A stretch of DNA of 64,000 nt from an uncultured Clostridia bacterium (GCA_944332815.1 CALVKQ010000007.1:1-64000); one strand, 5' to 3'. Shown: positions 24,201 to 32,990, counted from the stretch's first letter. Notes: a model not told the origin generated them from the letters alone. Numbers and translations are program-made.

Positions 24201-24232
24201 CATTTGTCGGAGGAAGAGGTGCGGATTTGTTG

Positions 24233-24261
24233 TTTACATCACGGGCGAGGTGTAGTATAAT
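24233..24261 (+). promoter_or_regulatory. Promoter of the CofE-like gene
   Basis: TTTACA and TATAAT with a 17-nt spacer, 60 nt before the start codon and divergent from the radical SAM promoter. Confidence 0.85.
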
Positions 24262-24321
24262 AACTCCGTTGTGCGGAGGAGTCCGCGCGCTCACATCCGA
24301 ATTTTCAACCACGGAGGATAT

Positions 24322-25506
24322 ATGGCAACTGTCGGTACGATTTCCAGAGGTATCAAAGCTCCCATCATCAAGAAGGGCGACGATCTGCCCGTCATAGTGG
24401 CGGAAAGTCTGCTCGCGGCGGCGAACGATCCCGTCACCGGTTTCGACATACACGATCGCGACGTCCTCGCCGTCACGGAGGCGGTGGTCGCGCGCGCACA
24501 GGGCAATTACGCCACGGTGGATCAGATCGCCAAGGACGTCCGTGCCAAAACGGGCGGCGGTACGGTGGGGCTCATCTTCCCCATACTTTCGCGCAACCGT
24601 TTCTCCATGTTGCTCAAAGGCATCGCCAAGGGTGTGGACAAGCTGGTCATCATGCTCAGCTATCCTTCCGACGAGGTGGGCAATCATCTCATGGACGTGG
24701 ACGCGCTGGACGCTCACGGAGTCAATCCGTACACGGATGTGTTCACGGAGGAGCAGGTGTACGCCACTTTCGGCGAGGTCAAGCATCCTTTCACGGGTAT
24801 GGACTACATCGCGCTGTACAAGGAGATGGCAGGCGGCGACACCGAGATAATCCTCGCCAACCGTCCGCAGGAGATACTGAAATACACCAAGGTGGTCATC
24901 AACGCCGACATACACACCCGTTTCCGCACCAAGAGGCTGCTGCTCGCCGCCGGCGCGGAGAAGGTCATCTCCATGCACGAGATAATGAACGCTCCCGTCG
25001 AGGGCAGCGGCTATAACCCCGATTACGGCATCCTCGGCTCCAACCTCGCCACAGACGACAGCGTGAAGCTCTTCCCCAGGGACTGCGACAAGTTCGTGGA
25101 AAGAGTGCAGAAGATCCTGTTGGAAAAGACGGGCAGAGTGGTGGAAGTCATGGTGTACGGCGACGGCGCTTTCAAGGACCCCGTCGGCAAGATATGGGAA
25201 CTTGCGGACCCCGTGGTTTCCCCTGCTTACACCTCGGGGCTGGAAGGCACGCCCAACGAATTGAAACTCAAATATCTCGCGGACAACGCCATAGGCGACC
25301 TGCGCGGAGAGGACGCCAAGCGCGCCATACAGGACATGATCAGGAATAAGCCCACTTCGCTTTTCGCGTCGCAGGCTTCGCAGGGGACCACTCCTCGCCG
25401 ACTCACCGACCTTTTAGGCTCCCTTGCGGACCTCACCTCGGGCTCCGGCGACAAGGGCACGCCGATAGTGTATATCCAGAACTATTTCACTAACTACGCC
25501 GACTGA
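24322..25506 (+). CDS. CofE-like (coenzyme F420-0:L-glutamate ligase family) protein
   Basis: The 394-residue product opens with a region resembling CofE: IKAPIIKKGDDLPVIV, then DRDVLAVTEAVVARAQGNY, the 'GDDL...D.DVLvVte..vaKaeGr' pattern. It is longer than archaeal CofE (about 250 residues), and its C-terminal half is not recognised beyond clostridial homologues of the same annotation. F420 biosynthesis partners are not visible here, and such bacteria usually lack F420, so an amide or peptide ligation on another substrate is more likely. GGAGGATAT precedes the ATG at 24322. It is monocistronic, with its own promoter and terminator. Confidence 0.65.
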   Translation: MATVGTISRGIKAPIIKKGDDLPVIVAESLLAAANDPVTGFDIHDRDVLAVTEAVVARAQGNYATVDQIAKDVRAKTGGGTVGLIFPILSRNRFSMLLKGIAKGVDKLVIMLSYPSDEVGNHLMDVDALDAHGVNPYTDVFTEEQVYATFGEVKHPFTGMDYIALYKEMAGGDTEIILANRPQEILKYTKVVINADIHTRFRTKRLLLAAGAEKVISMHEIMNAPVEGSGYNPDYGILGSNLATDDSVKLFPRDCDKFVERVQKILLEKTGRVVEVMVYGDGAFKDPVGKIWELADPVVSPAYTSGLEGTPNELKLKYLADNAIGDLRGEDAKRAIQDMIRNKPTSLFASQASQGTTPRRLTDLLGSLADLTSGSGDKGTPIVYIQNYFTNYAD

Positions 25507-25568
25507 CGCGCTTCGGGCGAGCCCGACGACGCAGGGTGCGGCAACATTTTCGGACAGATATAAAAAGG

Positions 25569-25595
25569 ACCGCCGACGAAACGTCGGCGGTTTTT
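25569..25595. terminator. Terminator after the CofE-like gene
   Basis: ACCGCCGACG, the loop AAA and CGTCGGCGGT followed by T residues form a 10-bp stem; the A-rich 5' side lets it also serve the convergent mntP gene. Confidence 0.9.
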
Positions 25596-25648
25596 CGGTT
25601 TTTCTTATGATGCGTATGCCGCGGCATCGGGTGGGGCTTGCCCCTGCG

Positions 25649-26293
25649 TCAGAAGACGAGCACGTTCAGGTGTTCGAGGAGTATCTTCAAGCCTATCAGG
25701 AAGAGCAGCACGCCGCCTGCGAGTTCCGCCTTGCCGCGGAACTTTCCTCCTGCCTTCGTGCCGACGAACACTCCGAGCAGCGAGATGAAGAAGGTGGTCG
25801 CCCCGATGAGCGCGATGGCAAGCAGGATGTTTACGGCGAGAAACGCGAAGGACACTCCCACCGCAAGCGCGTCTATGCTGGTGGCGACGGACATGACGAC
25901 GAGGGTCTTCACGCCGATGTCAAGGCGTTCCTCCTTTTTGGGCAGGAGGGTGATGTGGACGGGATAGGGAAGGGGGTCCGCGTCCTTCGTCAGGGCGCGC
26001 GCTTCGCGCAGTTCCTTTTCGCTTTCAATGCCGTCCTTGAACATTTTCGCGCCCAGCAGCGCGAGCAGCGCGAAGGCTATCCAGTGATCCGCCTCCGTGA
26101 TATATTCGGCAAACTGCGACGCCACCGCCCATCCGATGAGGGGCATCAACGCCTGGAAAAGCCCGAAACACAGCGCGATGACGACGGCGTATTTGAGCAC
26201 AAAACGGCGCATTTCCACGCCCTTGCACATCGCCACCGCACACGCGTCCGCCGAAAGGCTCAATCCCGTAAGGAAAATCTCCCAGATCTGCAC
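25649..26293 (-). CDS. mntP: Manganese efflux pump MntP
   Basis: The 214-residue protein has six hydrophobic segments in two repeats. Each repeat carries an Asp-containing motif, LTGLSLSADACAVAM near the N-terminus and SVATSIDALAVGVSF in the second half, as in MntP/YebN, which exports Mn2+. A 249-codon frame starts upstream, but its first 35 codons lie across the riboswitch terminator. The GTG at 26293, with AGGGACGG before it, gives the normal MntP start and is chosen. The Mn-sensing riboswitch directly upstream supports the function. Confidence 0.92.
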   Translation of the reverse strand: MQIWEIFLTGLSLSADACAVAMCKGVEMRRFVLKYAVVIALCFGLFQALMPLIGWAVASQFAEYITEADHWIAFALLALLGAKMFKDGIESEKELREARALTKDADPLPYPVHITLLPKKEERLDIGVKTLVVMSVATSIDALAVGVSFAFLAVNILLAIALIGATTFFISLLGVFVGTKAGGKFRGKAELAGGVLLFLIGLKILLEHLNVLVF

Positions 26294-26335
26294 GTTTTTG
26301 CCGTCCCTGTTCGGAGTTGAGGAAGGTGCGCCGTC

Positions 26336-26371
26336 AAAAGAAAAACTCACACACGAAAGCCATGTGTGAGT
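26336..26371 (-). terminator. Expression-platform terminator of the Mn riboswitch
   Basis: On the minus strand ACTCACACA, a 9-nt loop and TGTGTGAGT followed by TTTTTC make an intrinsic terminator between the aptamer and the mntP GTG start. Confidence 0.85.
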
Positions 26372-26447
26372 CTTGCCGTTTAATATAAGCCACGCCACGG
26401 GGCGAGTATGTTGACTTATAACGGGTGCCGCCGGCTACTCCCTCACT
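26372..26447 (-). ncRNA. yybP-ykoY manganese riboswitch aptamer
   Basis: The leader contains the conserved blocks of this class in order on the minus strand: GAGGGAGTAGC, then TCAACATACTCGCC, then CCGTGGCGTGGC. In characterised members Mn2+ binding at the docked loops stabilises the aptamer and permits read-through into Mn exporters. Here it precedes a terminator and mntP, which is the expected target. Confidence 0.9.
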
Positions 26448-26454
26448 TGCGCAT

Positions 26455-26483
26455 AGTTTAGCATAAGCTAACAACCTTGTCAA
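26455..26483 (-). promoter_or_regulatory. Promoter of mntP
   Basis: TTGACA (26478-26483) and TAAACT (26455-26460) with a 17-nt spacer on the minus strand, starting just before the riboswitch. Confidence 0.75.
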
Positions 26484-26579
26484 TGATGTATGCCGGAGCG
26501 GAAAGAAACGACGAGGACGGGTCTTGATCTCACCGAATATACTTTCCGGAAAAACTCCGGGACAACGGGGACGGGGCAA

Positions 26580-26622
26580 AAATGTTCAAATGTGGGCACG
26601 CTATGCCCACATTTGAACATTT
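26580..26622. repeat. 43-bp perfect hairpin
   Basis: A 19-bp uninterrupted stem (arm AATGTTCAAATGTGGGCA plus one A) closes a 5-nt loop CGCTA. It is AT-richer than its surroundings and lies about 100 bp beyond the mntP promoter, not at any gene end. It may be a mobile or structural element. Confidence 0.8.
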
Positions 26623-26660
26623 ACGCACCCAAACCCCGTCAAAGACGGGTCCCCTGATGC

Positions 26661-27036
26661 AGCCCCAGCCGAAAATCAAGGATTTTCGCCTGGGGACCCC
26701 GATTTTTAGCCCCAGCCGAAAATCAAGGATTTTCGCCCGGGGACCCCGATTTTTAGCCCCAGCCGAAAATCAAGGATTTTCGTTCGGGGACCCCGATTTT
26801 TAGCCCCAGCCGAAAATCAAGGATTTTCGTTCGGGGACCCCGATTTTCAGCCCCAGCCGAAAATCAAGGATTTTCGCCCGGGGACCCCGATTTTTAGCCC
26901 CAGCCGAAAATCAAGGATTTTCGTTCGGGGACCCCGATTTTTAGCCCCAGCCGAAAATCAAGGATTTTCGTTCGGGGACCCCGATTTTCAGCCCCATCCC
27001 GAAATCAGAGATTTCGTGACGGGGACCCCGACTTTA
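26661..27036 (+). repeat. Tandem array of 47-bp palindromic units (about eight)
   Basis: Seven near-identical 47-bp units start at 26661, 26708, 26755, 26802, 26849, 26896 and 26943, and a diverged eighth starts at 26990. Each unit begins AGCCCCAGC, holds the hairpin CGAAAATCAAGGATTTTCG (8-bp stem) and ends with GGGGACCCCGATTTTT. Units differ mainly in two or three bases after the hairpin (CCT, CCC or TTC) and in the last T or C. No unique spacers exist, so it is not CRISPR. Reverse-oriented pairs of the same family occur near 20496 and 52132. Confidence 0.92.
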
Positions 27037-27109
27037 CCCCGTCCCCTATTGTCCCGATGCGTTCCTGTTTCGGGTCCATACCGTTCTTGCCGGGCATGGC
27101 AAGCCGCAC

Positions 27110-27138
27110 TTGCAAAAGAGAGCGATGGTGGGTATAAT
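27110..27138 (+). promoter_or_regulatory. Promoter of the Pr6Pr gene
   Basis: TTGCAA and TATAAT with a 17-nt spacer, 90 nt before the start. The leader includes a CGCGGT...ACCGCG hairpin at about 27194-27210. Confidence 0.75.
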
Positions 27139-27228
27139 AAGGTGTAGGGCGGTGTGCGCGAAGTGCACGCCAACGTGAGATAAACTACATAAACGCGGTG
27201 TTAAACCGCGCATGCAGAGAGATGAACT

Positions 27229-27945
27229 ATGACTTTATGCGAAAATAGGATCGTCGCACTTGTGTTGAGAGTGGTGGGGTCGGTGCTCGGGGTGTTCGGC
27301 ATCGCGGTCATGCTCACCATGACGGACGCGAGCCTCATGCTCTCTTATTTCACCATGCAGACCAACATTTTCACTACGGCGACGTTCATCGCGCTCACGG
27401 TGATGACGGCGGTGCAGGCAGGAAAGAGAGGCGCGCGCGGAGAGGTAGCGCACATCGGCGTTTCCTTGCAGCTCGCGTTCACGTTTTTCATCACCATCAC
27501 TTTCGTGGTCTATTGGGCGATGCTTTCCTGGCAGAACTTCGATATGGGCGGCGGAGATCCTTCGCGCGCCGCGCTCGTCAGCACGGCGAATTACCTGGTG
27601 CACGGCGTAGTCCCCGTTCTTGCCATCGCGGATTGGATACTTTTCCTCCCTCACGGCAGACTGCGTGCCCGTGACGCCGCGCTCTGGCTCATCTATCCCA
27701 TCGCGTACGCGGTGTTCATCTTCATACGCGCGGAGGTCGGCGCGCCCTTTTACGGCACCACGCGGTATCCATACCCCTTCATCGACGTGGACGTCATAGG
27801 CGCCTGGGTGGCGCTGGTCGTGCCCGTGATGGCGGCGGCGTTTTACGCGCTAGGCAGGCTCTACGTCTTTTTGGACAAAATACTCGCTCTCCGCGTTCCG
27901 CCCGTGCGTGCAGGAGAATTGTATGCACGGTGTGCGCGCGCGTAG
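27229..27945 (+). CDS. Pr6Pr-family membrane protein
   Basis: The 238-residue product has about six membrane segments and the pattern of the Pr6Pr (FAR-17a/AIG1-like) family: an early YFTMQTNIF motif, a mid-protein NYLVHGVVPVLAIADW and PYPFIDVD before the last helices. The biochemical role of bacterial members is unknown; the eukaryotic AIG1 relatives hydrolyse fatty-acid esters of hydroxy fatty acids. The His in LVHGVVP and the Thr in MQTN correspond to residues of interest in that family. It is monocistronic. Confidence 0.75.
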   Translation: MTLCENRIVALVLRVVGSVLGVFGIAVMLTMTDASLMLSYFTMQTNIFTTATFIALTVMTAVQAGKRGARGEVAHIGVSLQLAFTFFITITFVVYWAMLSWQNFDMGGGDPSRAALVSTANYLVHGVVPVLAIADWILFLPHGRLRARDAALWLIYPIAYAVFIFIRAEVGAPFYGTTRYPYPFIDVDVIGAWVALVVPVMAAAFYALGRLYVFLDKILALRVPPVRAGELYARCARA

Positions 27946-28021
27946 GTCGCGGCGCGAAGCGCACGGAGGGCTCGGGAGAGCGTGTTTGATAGGTTATGAT
28001 CTTTGCGTGCGGTGAGCTCGG

Positions 28022-29068
28022 TCAGCAGAGCAGTCCGCAGAGCACGCCTATCATGATGATCACGTATGCGACAAGGACGGAGATGACTATTATCTTTTCC
28101 TTTTTATCCTTTGCGCGTGCGCGCTCTTTTTCGGCAGGCGTCAGTTCGGGGACTTGCTCTTCCTGCACGGCAACTTCTTTGGGGATCAGGAGCAGTTCCA
28201 CCGCATAGTCCTTCAGTTTCGGGAAAGCGTTCAGGATAAAGTCGGTGAACGAGCGTTTCGCGCCTGCGGACAGACGGGACGCGGCGATCTCCTGCAACAT
28301 CATCTGCGCTATCACTTTGCGCGTGTTCTGTATGGCGGAAAGCGCTCCTTTTGTCGTTGCACGGCCTTTCGCGCCGTGTCCGCCGACGTCCGTATTCACG
28401 CCGTTAAACCCTTGGTTGAGCGCTCCTTGCACCATGATCGCCGTGCTTTGGAACTTCGCCTCTTTCAGATATTTGATATACGTCATGTCGCAAAGGTCGC
28501 CGAGCATCGCGTTGTAAAGCGCGCCCACTTTGTCCACGGATTCCGCGCGTGCGTTGATGTTGTCCAGAATGCAGCGCATTATCGCCGTGGCGGCTTCGGT
28601 GGACGCCGGGCAGCGGCAGAGTACCCTCACGAACATGGCGGAGGTGTCCAGGTCGATGTCGCCTTTGTTCTCGTTGAAGTAGCGGACGAGCGGCGCCTCG
28701 TTGAAAGCGTAGACTTTGTATTCTCCCAGCACGGGTATCTCGCGGAAGTCGCAGCTGTATATCATCATGGCGAAGGAGTTGTCGGGGTTGAGGTCCAGCA
28801 CGCGAAGAGCCCTGTCTTTGAGGGGAGGGATGTCGAGGTTGCTCAGCAGCATGACCAGGACGTTCGCCTGCTTCTTTTCCTTTTCGAAGGTGGTTTCGCC
28901 CACGTTTATCACGGTGCCTATATTCTGCGTGACCTGCACCTGATAGTTGTTCACCGCCTTTTCCGTGATGAACGGAGTGCCGCAAGAGGGGCAGATGCCT
29001 GCATCTTTACTGTTGTCCACTTGCAGATTGGCTCCGCATTGAGGGCATTTCGCCGCAACGATACTCAT
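28022..29068 (-). CDS. Zinc-ribbon membrane-anchored protein of unknown function
   Basis: The 348-residue product starts with a zinc ribbon (CPQCGANLQ, CPSCGTPF; two CxxC pairs in residues 8-30). It continues with a helical domain of about 270 residues that is not recognised and a charged segment, and ends with a hydrophobic stretch (IIVISVLVAYVIIMIGVLC) as a tail anchor. The body therefore probably faces the cytoplasm. GGGAGGTAAC precedes the ATG. Its promoter overlaps palindromes that probably bind the divergently encoded XRE protein. Confidence 0.7.
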   Translation of the reverse strand: MSIVAAKCPQCGANLQVDNSKDAGICPSCGTPFITEKAVNNYQVQVTQNIGTVINVGETTFEKEKKQANVLVMLLSNLDIPPLKDRALRVLDLNPDNSFAMMIYSCDFREIPVLGEYKVYAFNEAPLVRYFNENKGDIDLDTSAMFVRVLCRCPASTEAATAIMRCILDNINARAESVDKVGALYNAMLGDLCDMTYIKYLKEAKFQSTAIMVQGALNQGFNGVNTDVGGHGAKGRATTKGALSAIQNTRKVIAQMMLQEIAASRLSAGAKRSFTDFILNAFPKLKDYAVELLLIPKEVAVQEEQVPELTPAEKERARAKDKKEKIIVISVLVAYVIIMIGVLCGLLC

Positions 29069-29125
29069 TTGTTACCTCCCTAAACCGTGTTGTTCGTCGT
29101 ATTTGTGCCTTCGGATATGCGCACA

Positions 29126-29171
29126 CTACCATATTGGTAGTTTTTAACAAATTGTACTACCGAATTGGTAA
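29126..29171. promoter_or_regulatory. Two palindromic operators for the XRE regulator
   Basis: CTACCATATTGGTAG (29126-29140) and CTACCGAATTGGTAA (29157-29171) share the CTACC-N5-GGTA pattern with centres 31 bp apart, about three helical turns. The second lies inside the spacer of the minus-strand promoter, and the first just downstream of its -10. Confidence 0.75.
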
Positions 29172-29179
29172 TATGTCAA
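29151..29179 (-). promoter_or_regulatory. Promoter of the zinc-ribbon gene
   Basis: TTGACA (29174-29179) and TACAAT (29151-29156) with a 17-nt spacer filled by an operator palindrome; occupancy would block RNA polymerase. Confidence 0.85.
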
Positions 29180-29183
29180 CATC

Positions 29184-29399
29184 ATGAAAGGCTTTGGGAG
29201 CAGACTTTTGGAACTGCGTCGTGCAAACGGTATGACACAGAAGCAGGTGGCGGACGAGCTGAATATCCACAGTGTGACCTATTTGCACTACGAAAAGGAT
29301 CAGCGCGAACCGCCGTTGGAGCTTGTGGTCAGGATAGCCGCGCTTTACGACGTCACGACGGACTGGCTGCTCGGCGCGGATCAGCAAAAAACCGATTGA
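29184..29399 (+). CDS. Small XRE-family HTH repressor
   Basis: The 71-residue product is a single helix-turn-helix domain: LLELRRANGMTQKQVADELNI with the Q-V-A turn, then YLHYEKDQREPPLELVVRIAALYDV and TDWLLG, as in Cro/C1-type regulators. It is too short to hold a sensor. It starts 12 nt after the second operator and is divergent from the zinc-ribbon gene, so autoregulation and repression of that neighbour are likely. No good ribosome site is visible before the ATG. Confidence 0.9.
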   Translation: MKGFGSRLLELRRANGMTQKQVADELNIHSVTYLHYEKDQREPPLELVVRIAALYDVTTDWLLGADQQKTD

Positions 29400-29567
29400 C
29401 TTCTTTTTCTGCCGGACAGGCGTGGGGTGTTTTTCCGTTTTCGAATGAGTGTAAATTAAATATCAAGCATACCACGAATAAGTGTGGGTCGTGTACGGCG
29501 GTGCGTTGGTACGGTTTTGGGAAATAACGGTCGTTCAAAAATTTGTGAAAAACTTTACATAAAATTG

Positions 29568-29596
29568 TTGACAAAATTCCGAACTGGATATACTAT
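29568..29596 (+). promoter_or_regulatory. Promoter of the RHH-clpB operon
   Basis: TTGACA and TACTAT with a 17-nt spacer. No CIRCE or CtsR-type repeat was seen around it, though clpB in Firmicutes is often under such heat-shock repressors. Confidence 0.8.
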
Positions 29597-29624
29597 TCAG
29601 GCAGAAAGTGTCGGAGGCTTTGCC

Positions 29625-30281
29625 ATGAAAAAAAATATGTACAGCCTTATGCTGGCGGAGGACGTCATCCGCGCGGTGGACGCGCTTGCGGCGGAGCAGG
29701 GGACCAACCGTTCCAACATGGTCAATCAGATCCTGGCGGAACACGTTTCCCTCGTCACGCCGGAGAAGCACGTCGGGCACATCTTCGACGTCATCGAGTC
29801 GCTGATGGGCGGCAGGGGTGACTACCGCCTTTACTCGGAGCCCAACAACCTCACGATGTCCATCAAGAGCGTGCTCAGATATCATTACCGTCCCACCATA
29901 CGTTACGAGGTGGAGATGGAGCGCACGCCGAGGAGGACGGTGGGGCAGCTCAAGATCCTCTTCCGCACCACGTCGCCCGATCTGCTCCTGGGCTTGACCA
30001 GGTTCTTCAAGATATGGATGCAGATGGAAGGCATCTATCTCAAACAGTATTTCGGCGACAACACGCCGCGCTACGCCGTGGAGGAAGGCAGGTTCCGCCG
30101 CACTTTCGCTCTGCCCGGAGAGGCGGTGTATGACGACGAACAGACGGGCAGCGCGATAGGCAATTACGTCGCCACGTTCGATGAGATACTGAAAGGGTAT
30201 CTCGCAGGGGAGTACTCCTCCGTCGCGGAGATAGAGGACCGTTATCTCGCCTATCTCAACAGCGGCGTCATGCTCATATAA
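29625..30281 (+). CDS. Ribbon-helix-helix protein upstream of clpB
   Basis: The 218-residue product begins with a ribbon-helix-helix-like segment (about 1-45: MYSLMLAEDVIRAVDALA, then TNRSNMVNQILAEHV), the pattern of CopG/Arc DNA-binding proteins. A domain of about 170 residues, not recognised, follows; it has aromatic and basic residues. GGAGG precedes the ATG at 29625. An in-frame upstream start would cross the promoter and is rejected. The gene ends 15 nt before clpB and shares its promoter. It may control clpB or respond to misfolded protein, which is inference from position. Confidence 0.7.
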   Translation: MKKNMYSLMLAEDVIRAVDALAAEQGTNRSNMVNQILAEHVSLVTPEKHVGHIFDVIESLMGGRGDYRLYSEPNNLTMSIKSVLRYHYRPTIRYEVEMERTPRRTVGQLKILFRTTSPDLLLGLTRFFKIWMQMEGIYLKQYFGDNTPRYAVEEGRFRRTFALPGEAVYDDEQTGSAIGNYVATFDEILKGYLAGEYSSVAEIEDRYLAYLNSGVMLI

Positions 30282-30296
30282 AAGGAGGTGAATGTC

Positions 30297-32900
30297 ATGA
30301 ACGCACAAAAATTTACCAAAAAGGCGCTGGAAGCCCTCGGCTCGGCGCAGAACATAGCAATAGAAAATCAGAATATGCAGGTCATGCCGGAGCATCTGCT
30401 TTACGCGCTCGTCGATCAGGACGGAGGGCTCATCCCCGGGCTCATCGCCAAGACGGGGGCGGACACCGACAAGCTGCTCGCCATGCTGGACAGCGCGATC
30501 GCGAAGATGCCTGCGGTGAGCGGCAGCGGCAGGGAGCCCGACAAGATATACATCTCGCCCGTCACCGACAAGATCCTTGCCGGCGCGGAGAGGCTTGCCG
30601 ATTCGCAGGGGGACGAGTACGTTTCCGTCGAGCATATCATGCTCTCGCTCTTTGACCACGCCACGGAGGAGATAAAGAACATCTTCCGCGCTCTGGGCAT
30701 CACCAAGTCCGCTTTCAATGCCGAACTCAAAAAGGTGAAGACGGACAGGGTGACTTCCGATGAGCCCGAGAACACCTACGACGCGTTGGGAAAATACGGT
30801 TTCGACTTGGTAGAACGCGCAAAACAGCAAAAACTCGACCCCGTCATCGGGCGCGACAACGAGATAAGGAACGTCATCCGCATATTGTCCAGAAAGACCA
30901 AGAACAACCCCGTTCTCATAGGCGAGCCCGGCGTGGGCAAGACCGCGGTGGTCGAGGGGCTCGCGCAGCGTATCCTGCGCGGCGACGTCCCCGAGGGGTT
31001 GAAGGACAAGACCGTTTTTGCGCTGGATATGGGCGCGCTCATCGCCGGGGCGAAGTTCCGCGGAGAGTTCGAGGAGAGGTTGAAAGCCGTCCTCAACGAG
31101 ATAAAAAAGAGCGAAGGGCGCATCATCCTGTTCATAGACGAGCTGCACACCATCGTGGGCGCAGGCAAGTCGGACGGCGCGATGGACGCAGGCAATCTGC
31201 TCAAACCCATGCTCGCGCGCGGCGAGTTGCATTGTATAGGCGCGACTACGCTGGACGAGTACCGCAAGTATATCGAGAAGGACGCCGCGTTGGAACGCAG
31301 GTTCCAGCCCGTCATGGTGGACGAGCCTACCGTGGAGGACACCATCTCCATCCTGCGTGGGCTCAAAGAGAGGTATGAAGTGTATCACGGCGTGCAGATC
31401 CACGACGGCGCGCTCATCGCCGCAGCGACCCTCTCTCACCGCTACATCTCCGACCGATTCCTGCCAGACAAAGCCATAGACCTAGTGGACGAAGCGTGCG
31501 CCACCATCCGCACGGAGATAGACTCCATGCCCTCCGAGATGGACGATATCGCGCGCAGGATAATGCAGCTGGAGATCGAAGAAATGGCGCTCGCCAAGGA
31601 AACGGACAACCTCTCCAAAGAGAGGCGCGAGGACATCAAAAAGGAGCTTGCCGACCTCAACGACAAGTTCAATGAGATGAAAGCGCAGTGGGAGCGCGAA
31701 AAGGAAAGCATCCACGCCGTGTCCGACACCAAGGCGGAGATAGAGAAAGTGAACGGCGAGATAGAAGCGGCGCAGCGCGTCGGGGATTACGCCCGTGCGG
31801 CACAGCTCAAATACAGCCGTCTGCCCGAACTCCAAAACAAGCTCGCACAAGCAGGCGACGAGAGCAAGAAGAAGCATACTCTCCTGCGCGACACCGTCAC
31901 CGAGGAGGAGATCGCGCGCGTTGTGTCCCGTTGGACGGGCATACCCCTTTCAAAACTTATGGAGGGCGAGCGCGAAAAGATATTGCACCTCGACGACATC
32001 CTTCACAAGAGAGTGATAGGACAGGACGAGGCGGTGACCAAGGTCACGGAAGCTATCATCCGTTCGCGCGCCGGCATATCCGACCCGAACCGTCCCATAG
32101 GCTCCTTCCTTTTCCTCGGACCCACGGGCGTGGGCAAGACCGAGCTCGCCAAGGCGCTTGCGGAAAGTCTGTTCGACGACGAGCATAACCTGGTCAGGAT
32201 AGATATGACGGAGTATATGGAAAAGTTCTCCGTGTCACGTCTTATCGGTGCGCCTCCCGGATACGTCGGTTACGACGAAGGGGGTCAGCTCACGGAGGCG
32301 GTGCGCAGAAAACCTTACTCCGTCGTGCTTTTCGACGAGATAGAAAAGGCTCACCCCGATGTCTTCAACATCCTTCTGCAAGTGCTGGACGACGGCAGGA
32401 TCACGGACTCGCAGGGCAGGACGGTGGACTTCAAAAACACCATAATCATCCTCACCTCCAACCTCGGCTCCAACTACCTGCTCGACGGCATAAACGACAG
32501 AGGCGAGATAGCCGACGAGGCGAAAGAACAGGTGTCCGCGCTCCTCAAACAGAGTTTCAGACCGGAGTTCCTCAACAGGCTGGACGAGATAGTGTACTAC
32601 AAGCCGCTCACTCGTTCGGATATAGGCAAGATCATCGACCTGCTCGTCAAGGGGCTTCAGGAAAGACTTGCGGAAAAACAGATAGGTTTCATCATGACCC
32701 CTGCCGCAAAAGAAATGGTCGCGGAAAACGGCTACGACCCCGTTTACGGCGCGCGCCCGTTGAAGCGTTACCTGCAAAGCAAGATAGAAACCTTGGTCGC
32801 AAGGACGATGATAGCGGAAGACGTCGAAGGAGGCGATACCATCGAAGTCGGCGTCGAAAACGAAGGCTTCACCGTCAAAGTGAAAAAAGCCGACTCCTGA
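30297..32900 (+). CDS. clpB: ATP-dependent disaggregase ClpB
   Basis: The 867-residue product has the full ClpB order: a Clp-N double repeat (about 1-150), NBD1 with GEPGVGKT near 210 and [11 protein letters not shown], a coiled-coil M-domain (about 410-530), and NBD2 with GPTGVGKT near 608, [11 protein letters not shown] and the arginine-finger region GARPLKR. The M-domain separates it from ClpC and ClpA. It threads aggregated proteins through a hexamer together with DnaK. AAGGAGGTG supports ATG 30297, whereas a GTG three codons upstream overlaps that site and is not chosen. It is cotranscribed with the RHH gene. Confidence 0.97.
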   Translation: MNAQKFTKKALEALGSAQNIAIENQNMQVMPEHLLYALVDQDGGLIPGLIAKTGADTDKLLAMLDSAIAKMPAVSGSGREPDKIYISPVTDKILAGAERLADSQGDEYVSVEHIMLSLFDHATEEIKNIFRALGITKSAFNAELKKVKTDRVTSDEPENTYDALGKYGFDLVERAKQQKLDPVIGRDNEIRNVIRILSRKTKNNPVLIGEPGVGKTAVVEGLAQRILRGDVPEGLKDKTVFALDMGALIAGAKFRGEFEERLKAVLNEIKKSEGRIILFIDELHTIVGAGKSDGAMDAGNLLKPMLARGELHCIGATTLDEYRKYIEKDAALERRFQPVMVDEPTVEDTISILRGLKERYEVYHGVQIHDGALIAAATLSHRYISDRFLPDKAIDLVDEACATIRTEIDSMPSEMDDIARRIMQLEIEEMALAKETDNLSKERREDIKKELADLNDKFNEMKAQWEREKESIHAVSDTKAEIEKVNGEIEAAQRVGDYARAAQLKYSRLPELQNKLAQAGDESKKKHTLLRDTVTEEEIARVVSRWTGIPLSKLMEGEREKILHLDDILHKRVIGQDEAVTKVTEAIIRSRAGISDPNRPIGSFLFLGPTGVGKTELAKALAESLFDDEHNLVRIDMTEYMEKFSVSRLIGAPPGYVGYDEGGQLTEAVRRKPYSVVLFDEIEKAHPDVFNILLQVLDDGRITDSQGRTVDFKNTIIILTSNLGSNYLLDGINDRGEIADEAKEQVSALLKQSFRPEFLNRLDEIVYYKPLTRSDIGKIIDLLVKGLQERLAEKQIGFIMTPAAKEMVAENGYDPVYGARPLKRYLQSKIETLVARTMIAEDVEGGDTIEVGVENEGFTVKVKKADS

Positions 32901-32924
32901 CGACGCGCGTTTTCAGCGGTCAAA

Positions 32925-32976
32925 GCAGGGGCGCCGCCCCTGCACCCCGGTGGGGATGTCATCCCCACACCCCGGG
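32925..32976 (+). terminator. Hairpins after clpB
   Basis: GCAGGGGCGCCGCCCCTGC (32925-32943) is palindromic, and CCCCGG...CCGGGG (32945-32976) around TGGGGATGTCATCCCCA is followed by TTTT. Together they probably end the clpB transcript. Confidence 0.6.
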
Positions 32977-32990
32977 TTTTAAGGTAATGA

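Noticed and set aside
26294..26398. MntP start at 26398
   Set aside because: It would translate the riboswitch terminator; the family N-terminus begins at the GTG at 26293.
26661..27036. CRISPR array
   Set aside because: Units are contiguous 47-bp repeats without variable spacers, and no cas gene is present.
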